A DNA stretch of 56,270 nt from Bryobacterales bacterium (lineage in GTDB: Bacteria > Acidobacteriota > Terriglobia > Bryobacterales > UBA6623). Below the pieces are notes generated by a model. That model worked only from the letters and a program-made list of their open reading frames with translations. It made no database searches and was not told the DNA's origin. Made by a program: the position numbers and the translations under genes. Location of the stretch: contig JAPPMC010000107.1 of the NCBI GenBank assembly GCA_028819235.1, positions 1-56,270 of the forward strand. The letters are read 5' to 3'. Positions 16,296 through 25,128 of the stretch are shown in pieces; the first letter of the stretch is position 1; every line of letters begins with the position of its first letter.

Positions 16296-18266
16296 ATGCT
16301 GCGCAGCTCACTACAGCCAACCGTCGTCGCCCTTTGCTTGGTCGTCTCGGCGCTGCAGGCCGCGGGCCAAGCGGTCGACCCTGCCTGGCGGCCCGTCGGA
16401 GGCACAGGCGTCGCCGCTGGCCTAGCAGGCCCGGTAGGAGACGTCCCCGAAGATGCCTGGTTCTCCGCCGACGGGGAACGCCTTTACGTCTCGCTCCGCG
16501 CGGCCGGAATCTGGGTCAGCGCGGACTCGGGCCTCACGTGGGCACTGGCGGAGCAGCCCGACCGCGACCTCCGGGCGGGGCTCGAGAGCAGCCCAATCCA
16601 GGGCGGATCGGCGACTGCCGTCCGCAACCCATACCGCGCCGGCGTCTCGTACATGCTGGCCGAGCACCTCTACCGCTCCGACGACGGGGGCCGCTCATGG
16701 ACCAACCTCACCCGCACGCCCGGGGGCACAGTGATCGGCCGCTGGCAGTCCGTGTTGGCGATTTCGCCCGCAGACGCCGAACTGATCGTCGTGGGCAACT
16801 CCCGTGGGCTCTGGAAGTCTCACGACGCCGGCATCACTTGGGCCAGCCTGAACGGCCGCCTCCCGAACTTCCCCCCGGTGCGCATCCTCGATGGCCGGAA
16901 GGGCGGCGCTCCATTGTTGGCGTCCCATCTCGGCACGCTGGAACTCGCTTGGCACCGCTCGTCCGCCGATTGGACGGCAATCTCCGAGGGGGGTCGCTCC
17001 CCGGAGCACGTCCCCCAAACACCGGGTTTGGGATCAGCACCCCTTGGCCCGCTCCTCCCGCCCGGCTACGCGGCGACCCACCGCATCTGGCGCGACGGCC
17101 GTGCGATCTCCCCGGACCTGACGGGCTGCCACCCGCATCCCGACTGCGAGGGCCACGCTGTCAGCGCAATGGCCGACGGAGGCCAGCTCTGGGCCGGCAC
17201 GACTAACGGTCGCATCTGGCTCTCGGAGGACGACGGCCGAACTTGGGATCTGGTCTGGACCGACCCCGACGGCGAGACCGTCAGGAGCATCTGGGCCGTA
17301 CCGGGTGGAGTGGCCGCTGCGGCCGTCGTCGGCACCAGAGTCCTAAGGTCATCCAATAGTGGCGCGCTCTGGCTGGACATCACGGCCGACCTGCCCCCCG
17401 GCAGCTGGGCCAAGGTCGTCGGCCATCCCGAGACCGGGGCAGTCTACGTGGCAGGGGCCCTTGGTGTGTACGCCTCCTCGACGGACCTGTCCCTCCCGCT
17501 GCCGCCGAGGCCATGGACAGCCATCACGGGCAACCTTCCGCCTGAGGAGATCGTCGACCTGGCGGTGGACCCGCTCCGCGGTCGGCTCTACGTCGCTCTC
17601 GCCGGCCACGGGATCCGCTGGACGCACGCCCCGAAGGTGAGCCGGGCCCTGCGGGCGCTCAGCGCCGCCGACCTGGCCGAGCGCCCGGCGGCACCGGGCA
17701 GCCTGCTCACGATCTTGGGGATCGAGGCCCAAAGCGCGCGTGCCGACGGCCAAACCGCTCCCGTCCTCCACGCCGCCAAGGGGCGTACGCAGCTGCAGGT
17801 CCCATTCCGCGTCGAGGGCCGCTCGGTCCGGCTGCTGCTGAACTCCTCCGAAGCGTCGCACTCAATGGACCTGCCGCTGCAAGAGGTCTCGCCCGCGATC
17901 TTCGTAGTGGCCGGCGACCCCCTTGTGCTGGACGCCCGCTCGGGCTCCATGGTTGGGTGGGCCCGGCCGGCCTCCCCGGGTGCCAGCGTGCTCGCGATGA
18001 TGTCCGGGCTCGGGGCAGTCAGGCCTCGCTGGCCGGCCGGCGTGGAATCGCCCCACGCAAATCCTCCGTCGCCCGTCGCCCGGCTGGCCGCTCGTGTCTC
18101 CGGGCTGGAGGCGAGGGTTGTTGCGGCAAGCCTCGCCCCGGGCTATGTCGGCACCTATCTGGTCGAGGTCGAGATACCAGCAGCGGCCCCTCGCGGCGAG
18201 GGATCTCTCGTGATCTCCGCAGACGGCCTGCCCAGCAACCTCGTCCCCCTCGTGATCGGCCGCTGA
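16296..18266 (+). CDS. Secreted Asp-box (BNR-like) propeller protein with TIGR03437 C-terminal domain
   Basis: This 656-residue protein has a signal peptide (about 1-25). The central part carries at least five Asp-box motifs of the form S-x-D-x-G-x-x-W (SADSGLTW, SDDGGRSW, SHDAGITW, SEDDGRTW, SSNSGALW), typical of sortilin-like beta-propellers. The last about 210 residues (LTILGIEAQSARADG to the C-terminus) resemble the TIGR03437 domain, which is greatly expanded in Solibacter-type Acidobacteriota. The function is unknown; binding of extracellular glycans or proteins is plausible. This is the main taxonomic marker in the window. Confidence 0.8.
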   Translation: MLRSSLQPTVVALCLVVSALQAAGQAVDPAWRPVGGTGVAAGLAGPVGDVPEDAWFSADGERLYVSLRAAGIWVSADSGLTWALAEQPDRDLRAGLESSPIQGGSATAVRNPYRAGVSYMLAEHLYRSDDGGRSWTNLTRTPGGTVIGRWQSVLAISPADAELIVVGNSRGLWKSHDAGITWASLNGRLPNFPPVRILDGRKGGAPLLASHLGTLELAWHRSSADWTAISEGGRSPEHVPQTPGLGSAPLGPLLPPGYAATHRIWRDGRAISPDLTGCHPHPDCEGHAVSAMADGGQLWAGTTNGRIWLSEDDGRTWDLVWTDPDGETVRSIWAVPGGVAAAAVVGTRVLRSSNSGALWLDITADLPPGSWAKVVGHPETGAVYVAGALGVYASSTDLSLPLPPRPWTAITGNLPPEEIVDLAVDPLRGRLYVALAGHGIRWTHAPKVSRALRALSAADLAERPAAPGSLLTILGIEAQSARADGQTAPVLHAAKGRTQLQVPFRVEGRSVRLLLNSSEASHSMDLPLQEVSPAIFVVAGDPLVLDARSGSMVGWARPASPGASVLAMMSGLGAVRPRWPAGVESPHANPPSPVARLAARVSGLEARVVAASLAPGYVGTYLVEVEIPAAAPRGEGSLVISADGLPSNLVPLVIGR

Positions 18267-18321
18267 CGGCCGCGCGGCGCCCCCGCACTTCGCGGTGAGG
18301 CTCCGAGGGAGCACGCGTGCG

Positions 18322-19521
18322 TCAGCGCTCGCTTTCCGGCGCGCTTGTCCAGACGTACTGCCTAGGCACGCGCGGTGAGATGCCGCACAGCACCTCGTAT
18401 GGCACAACGCCGATGAGGTCCGAGATGCCCTGCGCCGTCTGCCACTGCCTGCCCAGAACAACACATTCGTCCGACTCCGCAACTCCCCGCGCAGCGGTTA
18501 CGTCGATAACGGTCAGGTCCATGCTGATCGCCCCGACGATCGGGCACGGCACACCCCGCAGCAGCGCGCAGCCCCGGTTCGCCAGCCGCCGGTCGAGCCC
18601 GTCCGCGAAGCCCACCGACAGCACGCCCACGCGCATGTCGCGGGGCGCAACGAAGGAAGCCGAATACCCGACAGCCGCGCCGCGGGCCACGTCGTGCAGC
18701 CCGCTCAGCCGTGCCCGCCACTCCAAAGCCGGCCGCAGATCTGCGGTCGGCGCCCCTTCTCGGCCGACCGCCCGGAGCACGTACCCATACAGGGCCAGGC
18801 CCGGACGCGCCATCGTGCAGTCGGCGCGCACCCGGTCGTCCGTGCGGCGGTGCACGATCGCTGCACTGGCCGCCGTGTGCATGTGCCGGGGCGCCACACC
18901 CCGCTCCCGCAGCGTCCGCACTGTCCGCCGGAATGCTCTGGCCTGCTCGCCGGTCTGGCCGGACGCGAAATTCTCCGGCGCGGCGTAGTGCGTCGCCACG
19001 CCCTCGAACTCGAGCCACTGCGAGGACGCGTCGATCCTCTCCAGCCCTCCGCTGCCCCCGTGCAAGTCCAAGCCGAGGCGGTTCAGGCCAGTGTTGAGCA
19101 TCAGGTGGCATGGCAGGCGCCGGCCCAACCGGCGCGCCTCGCGCTCCCAGCGCTCGAGCTGCCCAAGGGAGTTGATCATCGGGCGAACGGCCCGCGCCGC
19201 CGCCTCCCGCTCCTCCCCGGCAGCCAAGCCAAACAGCACGGCTACCGGGCTCTCTAGGCCTGCCTCGGCCAAGCCAACGGCCTCGTCGAGCGTCGCCACT
19301 GCGAAGTGCCGCGCACCGGCGGCGAACAAGGCCCCGCTGACCTCCCCTGCGCCGTGGCCGTAAGCGTCCGCCTTGACGACGCACATCAGCTCCACGCTGC
19401 GGCCGGCCAAGGCCGCCAAGCGCTGGTAGTTCTGGCAGATCGCGGCCAGATCGACGATCGCACGGGTGCGCGGCGGAACCGGCCCACCGCTCGCCCCGGC
19501 CATCCCGACAGCGCCGCTCAC
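18322..19521 (-). CDS. alr: Alanine racemase
   Basis: This 399-residue PLP enzyme interconverts L- and D-alanine for peptidoglycan. The PLP lysine motif CVVKADAYGHGA (K50) and the second-site motif MARPGLALYGY are present, and the C-terminal domain carries SVGFADGLDR and GAISMDLTVIDV, the latter just before the C-terminus as usual. The GTG start at 19521 overlaps the argS stop by 4 nt; an ATG 6 codons later is an alternative. The much longer frame upstream is only an antisense-like extension inside argS. alr is thus translationally coupled to argS. Confidence 0.92.
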   Translation of the reverse strand: MSGAVGMAGASGGPVPPRTRAIVDLAAICQNYQRLAALAGRSVELMCVVKADAYGHGAGEVSGALFAAGARHFAVATLDEAVGLAEAGLESPVAVLFGLAAGEEREAAARAVRPMINSLGQLERWEREARRLGRRLPCHLMLNTGLNRLGLDLHGGSGGLERIDASSQWLEFEGVATHYAAPENFASGQTGEQARAFRRTVRTLRERGVAPRHMHTAASAAIVHRRTDDRVRADCTMARPGLALYGYVLRAVGREGAPTADLRPALEWRARLSGLHDVARGAAVGYSASFVAPRDMRVGVLSVGFADGLDRRLANRGCALLRGVPCPIVGAISMDLTVIDVTAARGVAESDECVVLGRQWQTAQGISDLIGVVPYEVLCGISPRVPRQYVWTSAPESER

Positions 19522-21494
19522 ATTCTCGCCGGAACCGGCATGCCCATCAGACCCATCAACTCCACCAACTCCCGCAGCGCCAGCTGGACAATCGCCAGCA
19601 GCACCCGCTTGCGGCCGGCGTCGGACTCGTTCAGGATGTGCGTGTGGTGGTAGAAGTTGTTGAACGCCTGCGCTGCCTGGAACGCGCTGCGGGCCACCTG
19701 TGCCGGCTCGCCGGCGTCCATCGCCCGCGACGCAGTCCAGCGCGACATGGACATGGCCAGCACTAGCTGCCACAGCCGATCATCCCGCAGGTGGTGCCGC
19801 AGTTCGGCCGGCGACGGTTCCGCCGGCTCCCCGCCTGCGGCGCGGTGCTTGCGAAGGATGTTCCGGCAGCGGACCGCAGCGTATTGCAGGTAGGGGCCGG
19901 TCTCCCCCTCGAACGAGAGGGCCTCCTGAAAGTCGAATGCTATCACCGTGTTGCGGGTGAAGCGCAGCATGAAGTACCGCAACGCGCCCACAGCGATCTG
20001 CCCGGCGATCCGTCGACGCTCCCCGTCGTTCGATTCCGGGTGGCGACTGCGCACCTCGTCCAGCGCCGACGTGACCAGCAGGTCCAGCAGGTCGTCCGCC
20101 TTCACGCCCAAGCCCTTGCGCCCGGACACCTCCACGTAGGGCTTGGCCCGGTCTTCCTCGCTGAGATCGATGCCCAGTTCGGCACAGCAGCGAGGCGACA
20201 GCGCCACCATCTCGTAGGCGAAGTGCACGCTCGCCTCGGCCTGGCTGCGGTACCCCAGCGCGGCCACGGCCTCCCGCACGACATCCTGCAGGTACGACTG
20301 GCGCACGTCGATCACGTTGTACACGCGCGCGCCGTTCCCGAAGCTCGGCGCACCGGGATCGCCGCCGTCGGCGGCCGTCACCCAAGTCCCCCCATCCCCC
20401 GGGCCGCCCAAGGGGCGGTACTCGAAGTCCTTGCCTTCCAAGAGTCCGAGCTTCCACAGCTGGTAGGCGATGTCCTTCCCGACGTACGTCACCGTCCCGT
20501 TGGAGCGCACGATCACCTTGTCCGGATCCACCTCTTCCTTAGCCGGCGCGACCGACCCCCCTGCGGTCCGCGCGGCGGCCAGGAAACGGCTGGCCGGCAT
20601 TACCCAGCAGCCGACATTGCGGCCTGAGCTTTCGAAGCGGATCACTCCCCGAGCCTTGAGAAGCTCGAACGCTGCGGCCCAGAAGCGCAGCTTCAAGATC
20701 TCGCTCTCGCGGGGAAGCACGTCGTACGCCACGCCGATGCGTCGCATGGTGGCAAGATGACATCGCACGATCGCGTTCGCAACGATCCCACCCAAGACTG
20801 CCAGCTCGCCTGCGCCGCTCTCGAGCGCGTGCAGAGTCTCGGCCCGCCATGCGAGAGCCTCCGGGTCTTTGGCTGCGAAGCGCTCCGAGATGCGCGCGTA
20901 CAGGTCCCAGCAGAGGTGGTCGAATCGCACCGATGGATCAGCGGCCATCGCCCGCACATCAGCAGGACCCTTCCGCTCAAGGAAATGGAACGCCGCCACG
21001 ACGTCCGCCACCTGCACGCCAGTGTTGTCGATATAGTTCTGCACCTCCACAGGCCGGCCCAAGTGGCGCAGCAGGCGCACCAGAGTATCTCCCAGCACGG
21101 CGTTGCGCAGGTGGCCGATGTGGGCTGCCTTATTGGGGTTGATGTTGGTGTGCTCGACGATTACCTTTCCCCCCGCGGCCGGAGCGGCCTCGACACTTTC
21201 CATCACTTGGGCAGCGTAGGCACTGCGGTCCAAGCGGGCGTTCACGTAGCCGGCGCCAGCGGCCTCAAGGGACTCGATCCCCTCGATCGGGGGGATTTTG
21301 GCAGCAAGGTCGGCTGCGATCTGGCGGGGAGGGCGCCGCAGGCGCTTCGCCAACGTGAAGCAAACCGGTGTCGCCAGATCGCCATGGCTTGCATGGCGGG
21401 GAAGCTCGATGGGGACGTCGACCTCGAGCCCGTGTTGCCTGGCGATGTGCTCGGACAGCGCCTCCCTCAGGCGCTTCTCCATCGCCAGAAGCAT
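19518..21494 (-). CDS. argS: Arginyl-tRNA synthetase
   Basis: This 658-residue class I synthetase charges tRNA-Arg. Visible features are the N-terminal additional domain (1-about 110), HIGH motif at 125-128 within NINPNKAAHIGHLRNAVLGD, an insertion-bearing Rossmann fold (GTVTYVGKDIAYQLWKLGLL), a KMSKS-equivalent region VEVSGRKGLGVKADDLLDLL, and the anticodon-binding domain at the C-terminus (HILNESDAGRKRVLLAIVQL). The first ATG at 21494 or the ATG 4 codons later may be the start. It is slightly longer than average for the family. Confidence 0.93.
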   Translation of the reverse strand: MLLAMEKRLREALSEHIARQHGLEVDVPIELPRHASHGDLATPVCFTLAKRLRRPPRQIAADLAAKIPPIEGIESLEAAGAGYVNARLDRSAYAAQVMESVEAAPAAGGKVIVEHTNINPNKAAHIGHLRNAVLGDTLVRLLRHLGRPVEVQNYIDNTGVQVADVVAAFHFLERKGPADVRAMAADPSVRFDHLCWDLYARISERFAAKDPEALAWRAETLHALESGAGELAVLGGIVANAIVRCHLATMRRIGVAYDVLPRESEILKLRFWAAAFELLKARGVIRFESSGRNVGCWVMPASRFLAAARTAGGSVAPAKEEVDPDKVIVRSNGTVTYVGKDIAYQLWKLGLLEGKDFEYRPLGGPGDGGTWVTAADGGDPGAPSFGNGARVYNVIDVRQSYLQDVVREAVAALGYRSQAEASVHFAYEMVALSPRCCAELGIDLSEEDRAKPYVEVSGRKGLGVKADDLLDLLVTSALDEVRSRHPESNDGERRRIAGQIAVGALRYFMLRFTRNTVIAFDFQEALSFEGETGPYLQYAAVRCRNILRKHRAAGGEPAEPSPAELRHHLRDDRLWQLVLAMSMSRWTASRAMDAGEPAQVARSAFQAAQAFNNFYHHTHILNESDAGRKRVLLAIVQLALRELVELMGLMGMPVPARM

Positions 21495-21903
21495 CGACCA
21501 GTGTGGCGGCGACCGTGCGGGCAGTTCGCGAGGTGCCCAGCGCCGGGAATTCGGAGTCTAGCACAGGGTAGCGCGGGGTCGGCGGTCCGACGCTTGGGCG
21601 CATCCGACCCTCCCGGATCGACCCGCGGGGAATGAGCCGCAAGCCGGGAAGAGCGGTCGCAAGCATTCGTGTCCCCGCGAATTGCGGCGGCGATCCGTCC
21701 CTCGTCGTGCGGCCCGACGGCAGCGCTACGGCGGCTTCGGCGACTTGGCGCATGGGTGGATAGCTTACGACTTCGATTTAGATGTACTCGAGGCGTCCGA
21801 GAAGAACATCTCTCCGTCCACCTGGTACCCTTACCGATCCATGTGCATCTCCCCTCTCCTCCAATTCGGTTGAGTGTCTTCTACACTAGAGTAGATCTTT
21901 CAA
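21495..21903. other. Intergenic region between argS and the XRE/ImmA gene
   Basis: I see no supported gene. The part near argS is high-GC; the part from about 21770 becomes AT-rich toward the promoter and operator of the rightward XRE/ImmA gene. It marks the change from core genes to the accessory stretch. Confidence 0.5.
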
Positions 21904-21922
21904 CTATTGATTAATCTAATAG
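21904..21922. promoter_or_regulatory. Near-palindromic operator candidate upstream of XRE/ImmA gene
   Basis: CTATTGATTAATCTAATAG consists of a perfect palindrome GATTAATC (21909-21916) flanked by inverted arms CTATT and AATAG with one extra base. It lies about 50 nt before the start of a gene encoding an XRE-type DNA-binding domain and about 10 nt before a possible -10 box TATACT (21934-21939). Autoregulation by the downstream protein is a reasonable inference. Confidence 0.55.
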
Positions 21923-21973
21923 GGAGTGTCACATATACTGTCAACCATAGCCTGTTTACTAGGAGGCAATAGC

Positions 21974-23053
21974 GTGTTCGGGAAGCGACTCCGACTTGCT
22001 CGTCAGCGGGCTGGCCTCTCCATGCGGTTACTTGCTGAGCAGATGGACCCAATGATCACCCCACAGGCGATCAGCAAGTACGAATTAGGCAAGATGATGC
22101 CTTCTTCGTCCGTCCTTGTAGGCCTCGGGAAGGCGCTCAACGTCTCGCTCGACTTCCTGATGAGCACTCAGGTCGAGGAAATCGACGGTCTTGAGTTCCG
22201 CAAGCACACCGGGTCGAAGGCCCGCGACCGGGCCAAGGCCGAGGCCGCCTTGATCGACCACCTCGAAAGGTACTTGAGCGTTGAAGAGATCTTGGGGCTA
22301 GCGCCAAAGGGCGATCCTTTCGGGGGACACCGGTACGAAAGCGTTGCGACGGAGGAAGAAATTGATGGCTGGGCCGATGCCCTTCGCAACGCTTGGGGCC
22401 TCGGCTTGGGTCCCGTGCCCAGCCTGTGCGCCGTACTCGAAGAAAACGGCATCAAGGTGATCGAAGTCGATCTGCCCGAGGGCATCACCGGCTTGGCGTG
22501 TCGAGCACTGCGAGGCGGGAAGCCGATCGCCGATGCGGTCGTGCTGTCCAGCAGGAGCAGCGTTGAACGCAAACGCTTCACCCTAGCCCACGAACTTGCC
22601 CACAGGATCATCCGTTCCACCGCCAACCCTGCCATTGGGCTAGAAACGGCCATGAACCGCTTCGCAGGCTCCTTTCTCGTGCCGGCCCGACACTTGTCGG
22701 AGCAGGTCGGCGAGACCCGTCTAGGCACCACCTACTTCGAGATCATCAGACTGAAGCACTTCTATGGCGTCTCAGCGGCAGCAATGCTGGGCCGACTCGG
22801 TCAAGTCGGCATATTGCGCCCTGCTGTGATCAAGCGCGCCTTTCAGACGTTTGCTAGGTCCTGGCGCAGGGTCGAGCCAGAACCGATGCGAGAGAACCAA
22901 GGGCTGGGTGCAATTGAAGTGCCTCAGCGATTCGAGCGGTTGGTTTGGCGCGCTGTCGGCGACCACTTGATCTCGCCGGTACGGGCGGCCGGGCTGCTAA
23001 ACGAGTCCCTCGATACGGCCGAGCGGCAGATCAGTGGGCCGGCCACGAATTGA
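21974..23053 (+). CDS. XRE-family regulator fused to ImmA/IrrE-type metalloprotease
   Basis: This 359-residue protein starts at GTG 21974, 7 nt after AGGAGG. Residues about 4-60 form an XRE helix-turn-helix (RLRLARQRAGLSMRLLAEQM, then TPQAISKYELGK). A linker is followed by an ImmA/IrrE zinc peptidase domain with HELAH at 206-210 and an FAGSFLVPA motif. Such proteins sense stress or foreign DNA and cleave or release repressors, and they often pair with toxins. The stop overlaps the start of a disrupted PIN-like gene by one base, the organisation of a two-gene toxin-antitoxin unit. Confidence 0.85.
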   Translation: MFGKRLRLARQRAGLSMRLLAEQMDPMITPQAISKYELGKMMPSSSVLVGLGKALNVSLDFLMSTQVEEIDGLEFRKHTGSKARDRAKAEAALIDHLERYLSVEEILGLAPKGDPFGGHRYESVATEEEIDGWADALRNAWGLGLGPVPSLCAVLEENGIKVIEVDLPEGITGLACRALRGGKPIADAVVLSSRSSVERKRFTLAHELAHRIIRSTANPAIGLETAMNRFAGSFLVPARHLSEQVGETRLGTTYFEIIRLKHFYGVSAAAMLGRLGQVGILRPAVIKRAFQTFARSWRRVEPEPMRENQGLGAIEVPQRFERLVWRAVGDHLISPVRAAGLLNESLDTAERQISGPATN

Positions 23054-23565
23054 TGCCTGACATCGTCATCAGTGCCTCTTGTCTGATCGACATGCGTAAG
23101 GGGGGCCTTCTGGTTGCCATTTGCAACCTGGCCTGTGGCTTGGTGATACCCGCTCCCGTCAGGACTTCAGAAGTCTTGACTTCTCGGAAGAACATTGAGG
23201 CTATCTGGACAAGAGCTGGATGACCACTCACGATCTGACACCCAGCGAAGGCCAGAGCCTACGTGTTCCGGCAGCAACACCATGGCCTGTTTGTCAACGA
23301 CTGCTTCTGCTTGGTAAGCGCCAAGTCAAGACAGGGGATCCCGCTCACGGGCGACGCGCGCCTCCGCAGGGTCGTCAACAAACATGACGTTGAAGTCCAC
23401 GGTGTGCTTTGGCTGGTCGAGGAACTCGCCGCTGCTGGAGCCTGTCCCACCTCCCTGCTCAAGGCGGCCTTCCGGGCTTGGCAGGGCTACGCCATTGTCT
23501 TCCTACCGCCAGTTGAGGCCTCCAGGCGACTGAGGTCTTTGGAGGGGGAAACTGCTGCCGGTTGA
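23053..23565 (+). pseudogene. PIN-like toxin gene broken by compensating frameshifts
   Basis: The 5' part from ATG 23053 encodes a PIN-like start (DIVISASCLIDMRKGGLLVA) and reaches a stop at 23221-23223. The 3' part in the same frame encodes the C-terminal half of such a domain (GLFVNDCFCLVSAKSRQG, then PLTGDARLRR and VHGVLWLVEEL). The missing middle, MTTHDLTPSEG, is found in a different frame at about 23219-23251. Two nearby indels therefore appear to have broken the gene. PIN proteins are usually RNases; this one is probably inactive while its presumed antitoxin-like partner upstream is intact. Assignment is by pattern only. Confidence 0.6.
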
Positions 23566-23706
23566 CCAACGGATGCCAAGCAGGGTCCAAGGGCCGGGCG
23601 CTCGCCTGCGCAGACAACCCCGGTCCATTGGAGGACAGGCTCGCCGAGATCCAGCCGGGCCGCTGCGCGTCAATTGCAATTGGGCGGCCCGCGACGGCCC
23701 GGCCCG

Positions 23707-25068
23707 TCACAGCGGCCGGATCATCACGTCCCGAAACTCCGCTTCCATGCGCGGACCCACATGCAGCTGGAAGCCGATCCTGCCTGTCTTGTCCCCGTAG
23801 TAGTCCACAAGGTCGGCTGTCACCTCGCCGTTGATCTCCACGATCAGGTGGCTTCCCTTGCAGATGATCAGTACGTCGTTCCAGTCGCCGTGCCGCACCA
23901 GCGCGAGGCGGGCCTCCGGGTCGTCGATCCCGTACAGGAAGCCACGGTTCAGCTCCTCGCCGTAGATCTGTCCCCACCACGGTGTCCGAGTCCCGCCCAT
24001 TGCGAAGACGGCCATGTCAACTTGGTAGCCCGCCATGCCGGTATCGGTGAGTCTGCTGCGGACCTGAATCCCGGAATTCCCAGTCTCCGGCCGGATGCGC
24101 ACTCGCGCACGCAGCATGAAGTCGGAGTAGTCCGCCTTAGTGACCAGAAAGTTGTTGTGCGACTCTCCCCGTATGCTGCCCTCCGACACATTCCAGAAAC
24201 TTGCGGTCTCCTCCCACTGGCCAGCCCCGCTCCCGTCAAATAGCGGGCGGAACTTGTCCATGCTGCGCGCCTCCTTGAGAAGCTCGCTCGTCTCAGTTGC
24301 CCATGCATCCTCGGAGATGCGCTGTACCGGCGGCCCTACCGAATCCCATCCGTCGGTAGGAAGGGCCTTCAGATCCCCCTCGGGCGGAGTCGGATCCCAT
24401 GCGCCCTCACCCAGCAGCTGGACCTCTATCGACCGCACTTCGGACTCTCCAGAGCTGTCGAGCCGGAACCCGATCGACCCCTCGAGCGGGCCTCCAGCGT
24501 GGCGGTAGTTGACTACAAGCTCGCCGTCCCGCCGGAGCGTAAGGCGGTCCCCTAGGCAGGCGACCTCATAGGCTACCCACCCGGAATCGGAGCCGGCGGA
24601 CTCCCACGAGTGCAGCGGCTCGGCATTCGAGTAGGGAACGCCACGGGCGCGGGCCTCGGCCATCTTCGCGAAGTTCGGGTAGTCCAAGTAGGTGAGGGTT
24701 CCCCCCTGGCCCTCGATCCGGAATGCGTACCCTCCCAGCAGCGAAATGGGATGGATCGCCGAGCGGACCAAGACGCTTGCCCCTCTCGATCGAGCGCTGG
24801 TCTCGAAGCGCAGGACTAAGTTGCCGAATCGCTCGACGGTGAGGAGGCGACCGGCGGCGGGACCTAGATTGCCGTCCGCGCGGCCCTTGAGGACCCCGTC
24901 CTGGAACGACCAGACCACCTTGTCGCCGTGAAAGCGGCGCAGGCTCTCCATCAGCGGGACAAAGCCCTGGCCTGACGCGGAGCCTAAGAAGGGCCCGAAG
25001 AACATCGCCGCCAATGCCAAGGCGGGCAGCTTCTGTGCCCTAGGCCGGAGTTGCCGCGGAGTGTTCAC
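23707..25068 (-). CDS. Secreted protein with DUF1080 (3-keto-glycoside hydrolase-like) domains
   Basis: This 453-residue protein has an N-terminal signal sequence (about 1-33, ending G-S-A-S-G-Q). Two jelly-roll-like halves follow. The C-terminal one (about residues 265-453) is a clear DUF1080/3-keto-disaccharide hydrolase domain: FRPLFDGSGAGQWEETASFW, then GNSGIQVRSR, GDWNDVLIICKG and GRIGFQLHVG. The N-terminal half looks like a related beta-sandwich. It is encoded just downstream of a Gfo/Idh oxidoreductase, so the two may make and cleave 3-keto-glycosides in the periplasm; this is inferred from studied DUF1080/Gfo-Idh pairs. Confidence 0.78.
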   Translation of the reverse strand: MNTPRQLRPRAQKLPALALAAMFFGPFLGSASGQGFVPLMESLRRFHGDKVVWSFQDGVLKGRADGNLGPAAGRLLTVERFGNLVLRFETSARSRGASVLVRSAIHPISLLGGYAFRIEGQGGTLTYLDYPNFAKMAEARARGVPYSNAEPLHSWESAGSDSGWVAYEVACLGDRLTLRRDGELVVNYRHAGGPLEGSIGFRLDSSGESEVRSIEVQLLGEGAWDPTPPEGDLKALPTDGWDSVGPPVQRISEDAWATETSELLKEARSMDKFRPLFDGSGAGQWEETASFWNVSEGSIRGESHNNFLVTKADYSDFMLRARVRIRPETGNSGIQVRSRLTDTGMAGYQVDMAVFAMGGTRTPWWGQIYGEELNRGFLYGIDDPEARLALVRHGDWNDVLIICKGSHLIVEINGEVTADLVDYYGDKTGRIGFQLHVGPRMEAEFRDVMIRPL

Positions 25069-25128
25069 GATGCCCCCATGAAATGATCTAGCAGTTCGCT
25101 GCGGAGGTGCTGACCTCGCGAGCGCCCA

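Noticed and set aside
18322..19773. Longer alanine racemase starting inside argS
   Set aside because: The extra 84 residues are an out-of-frame reading of argS; the GTG overlapping the argS stop is better supported.
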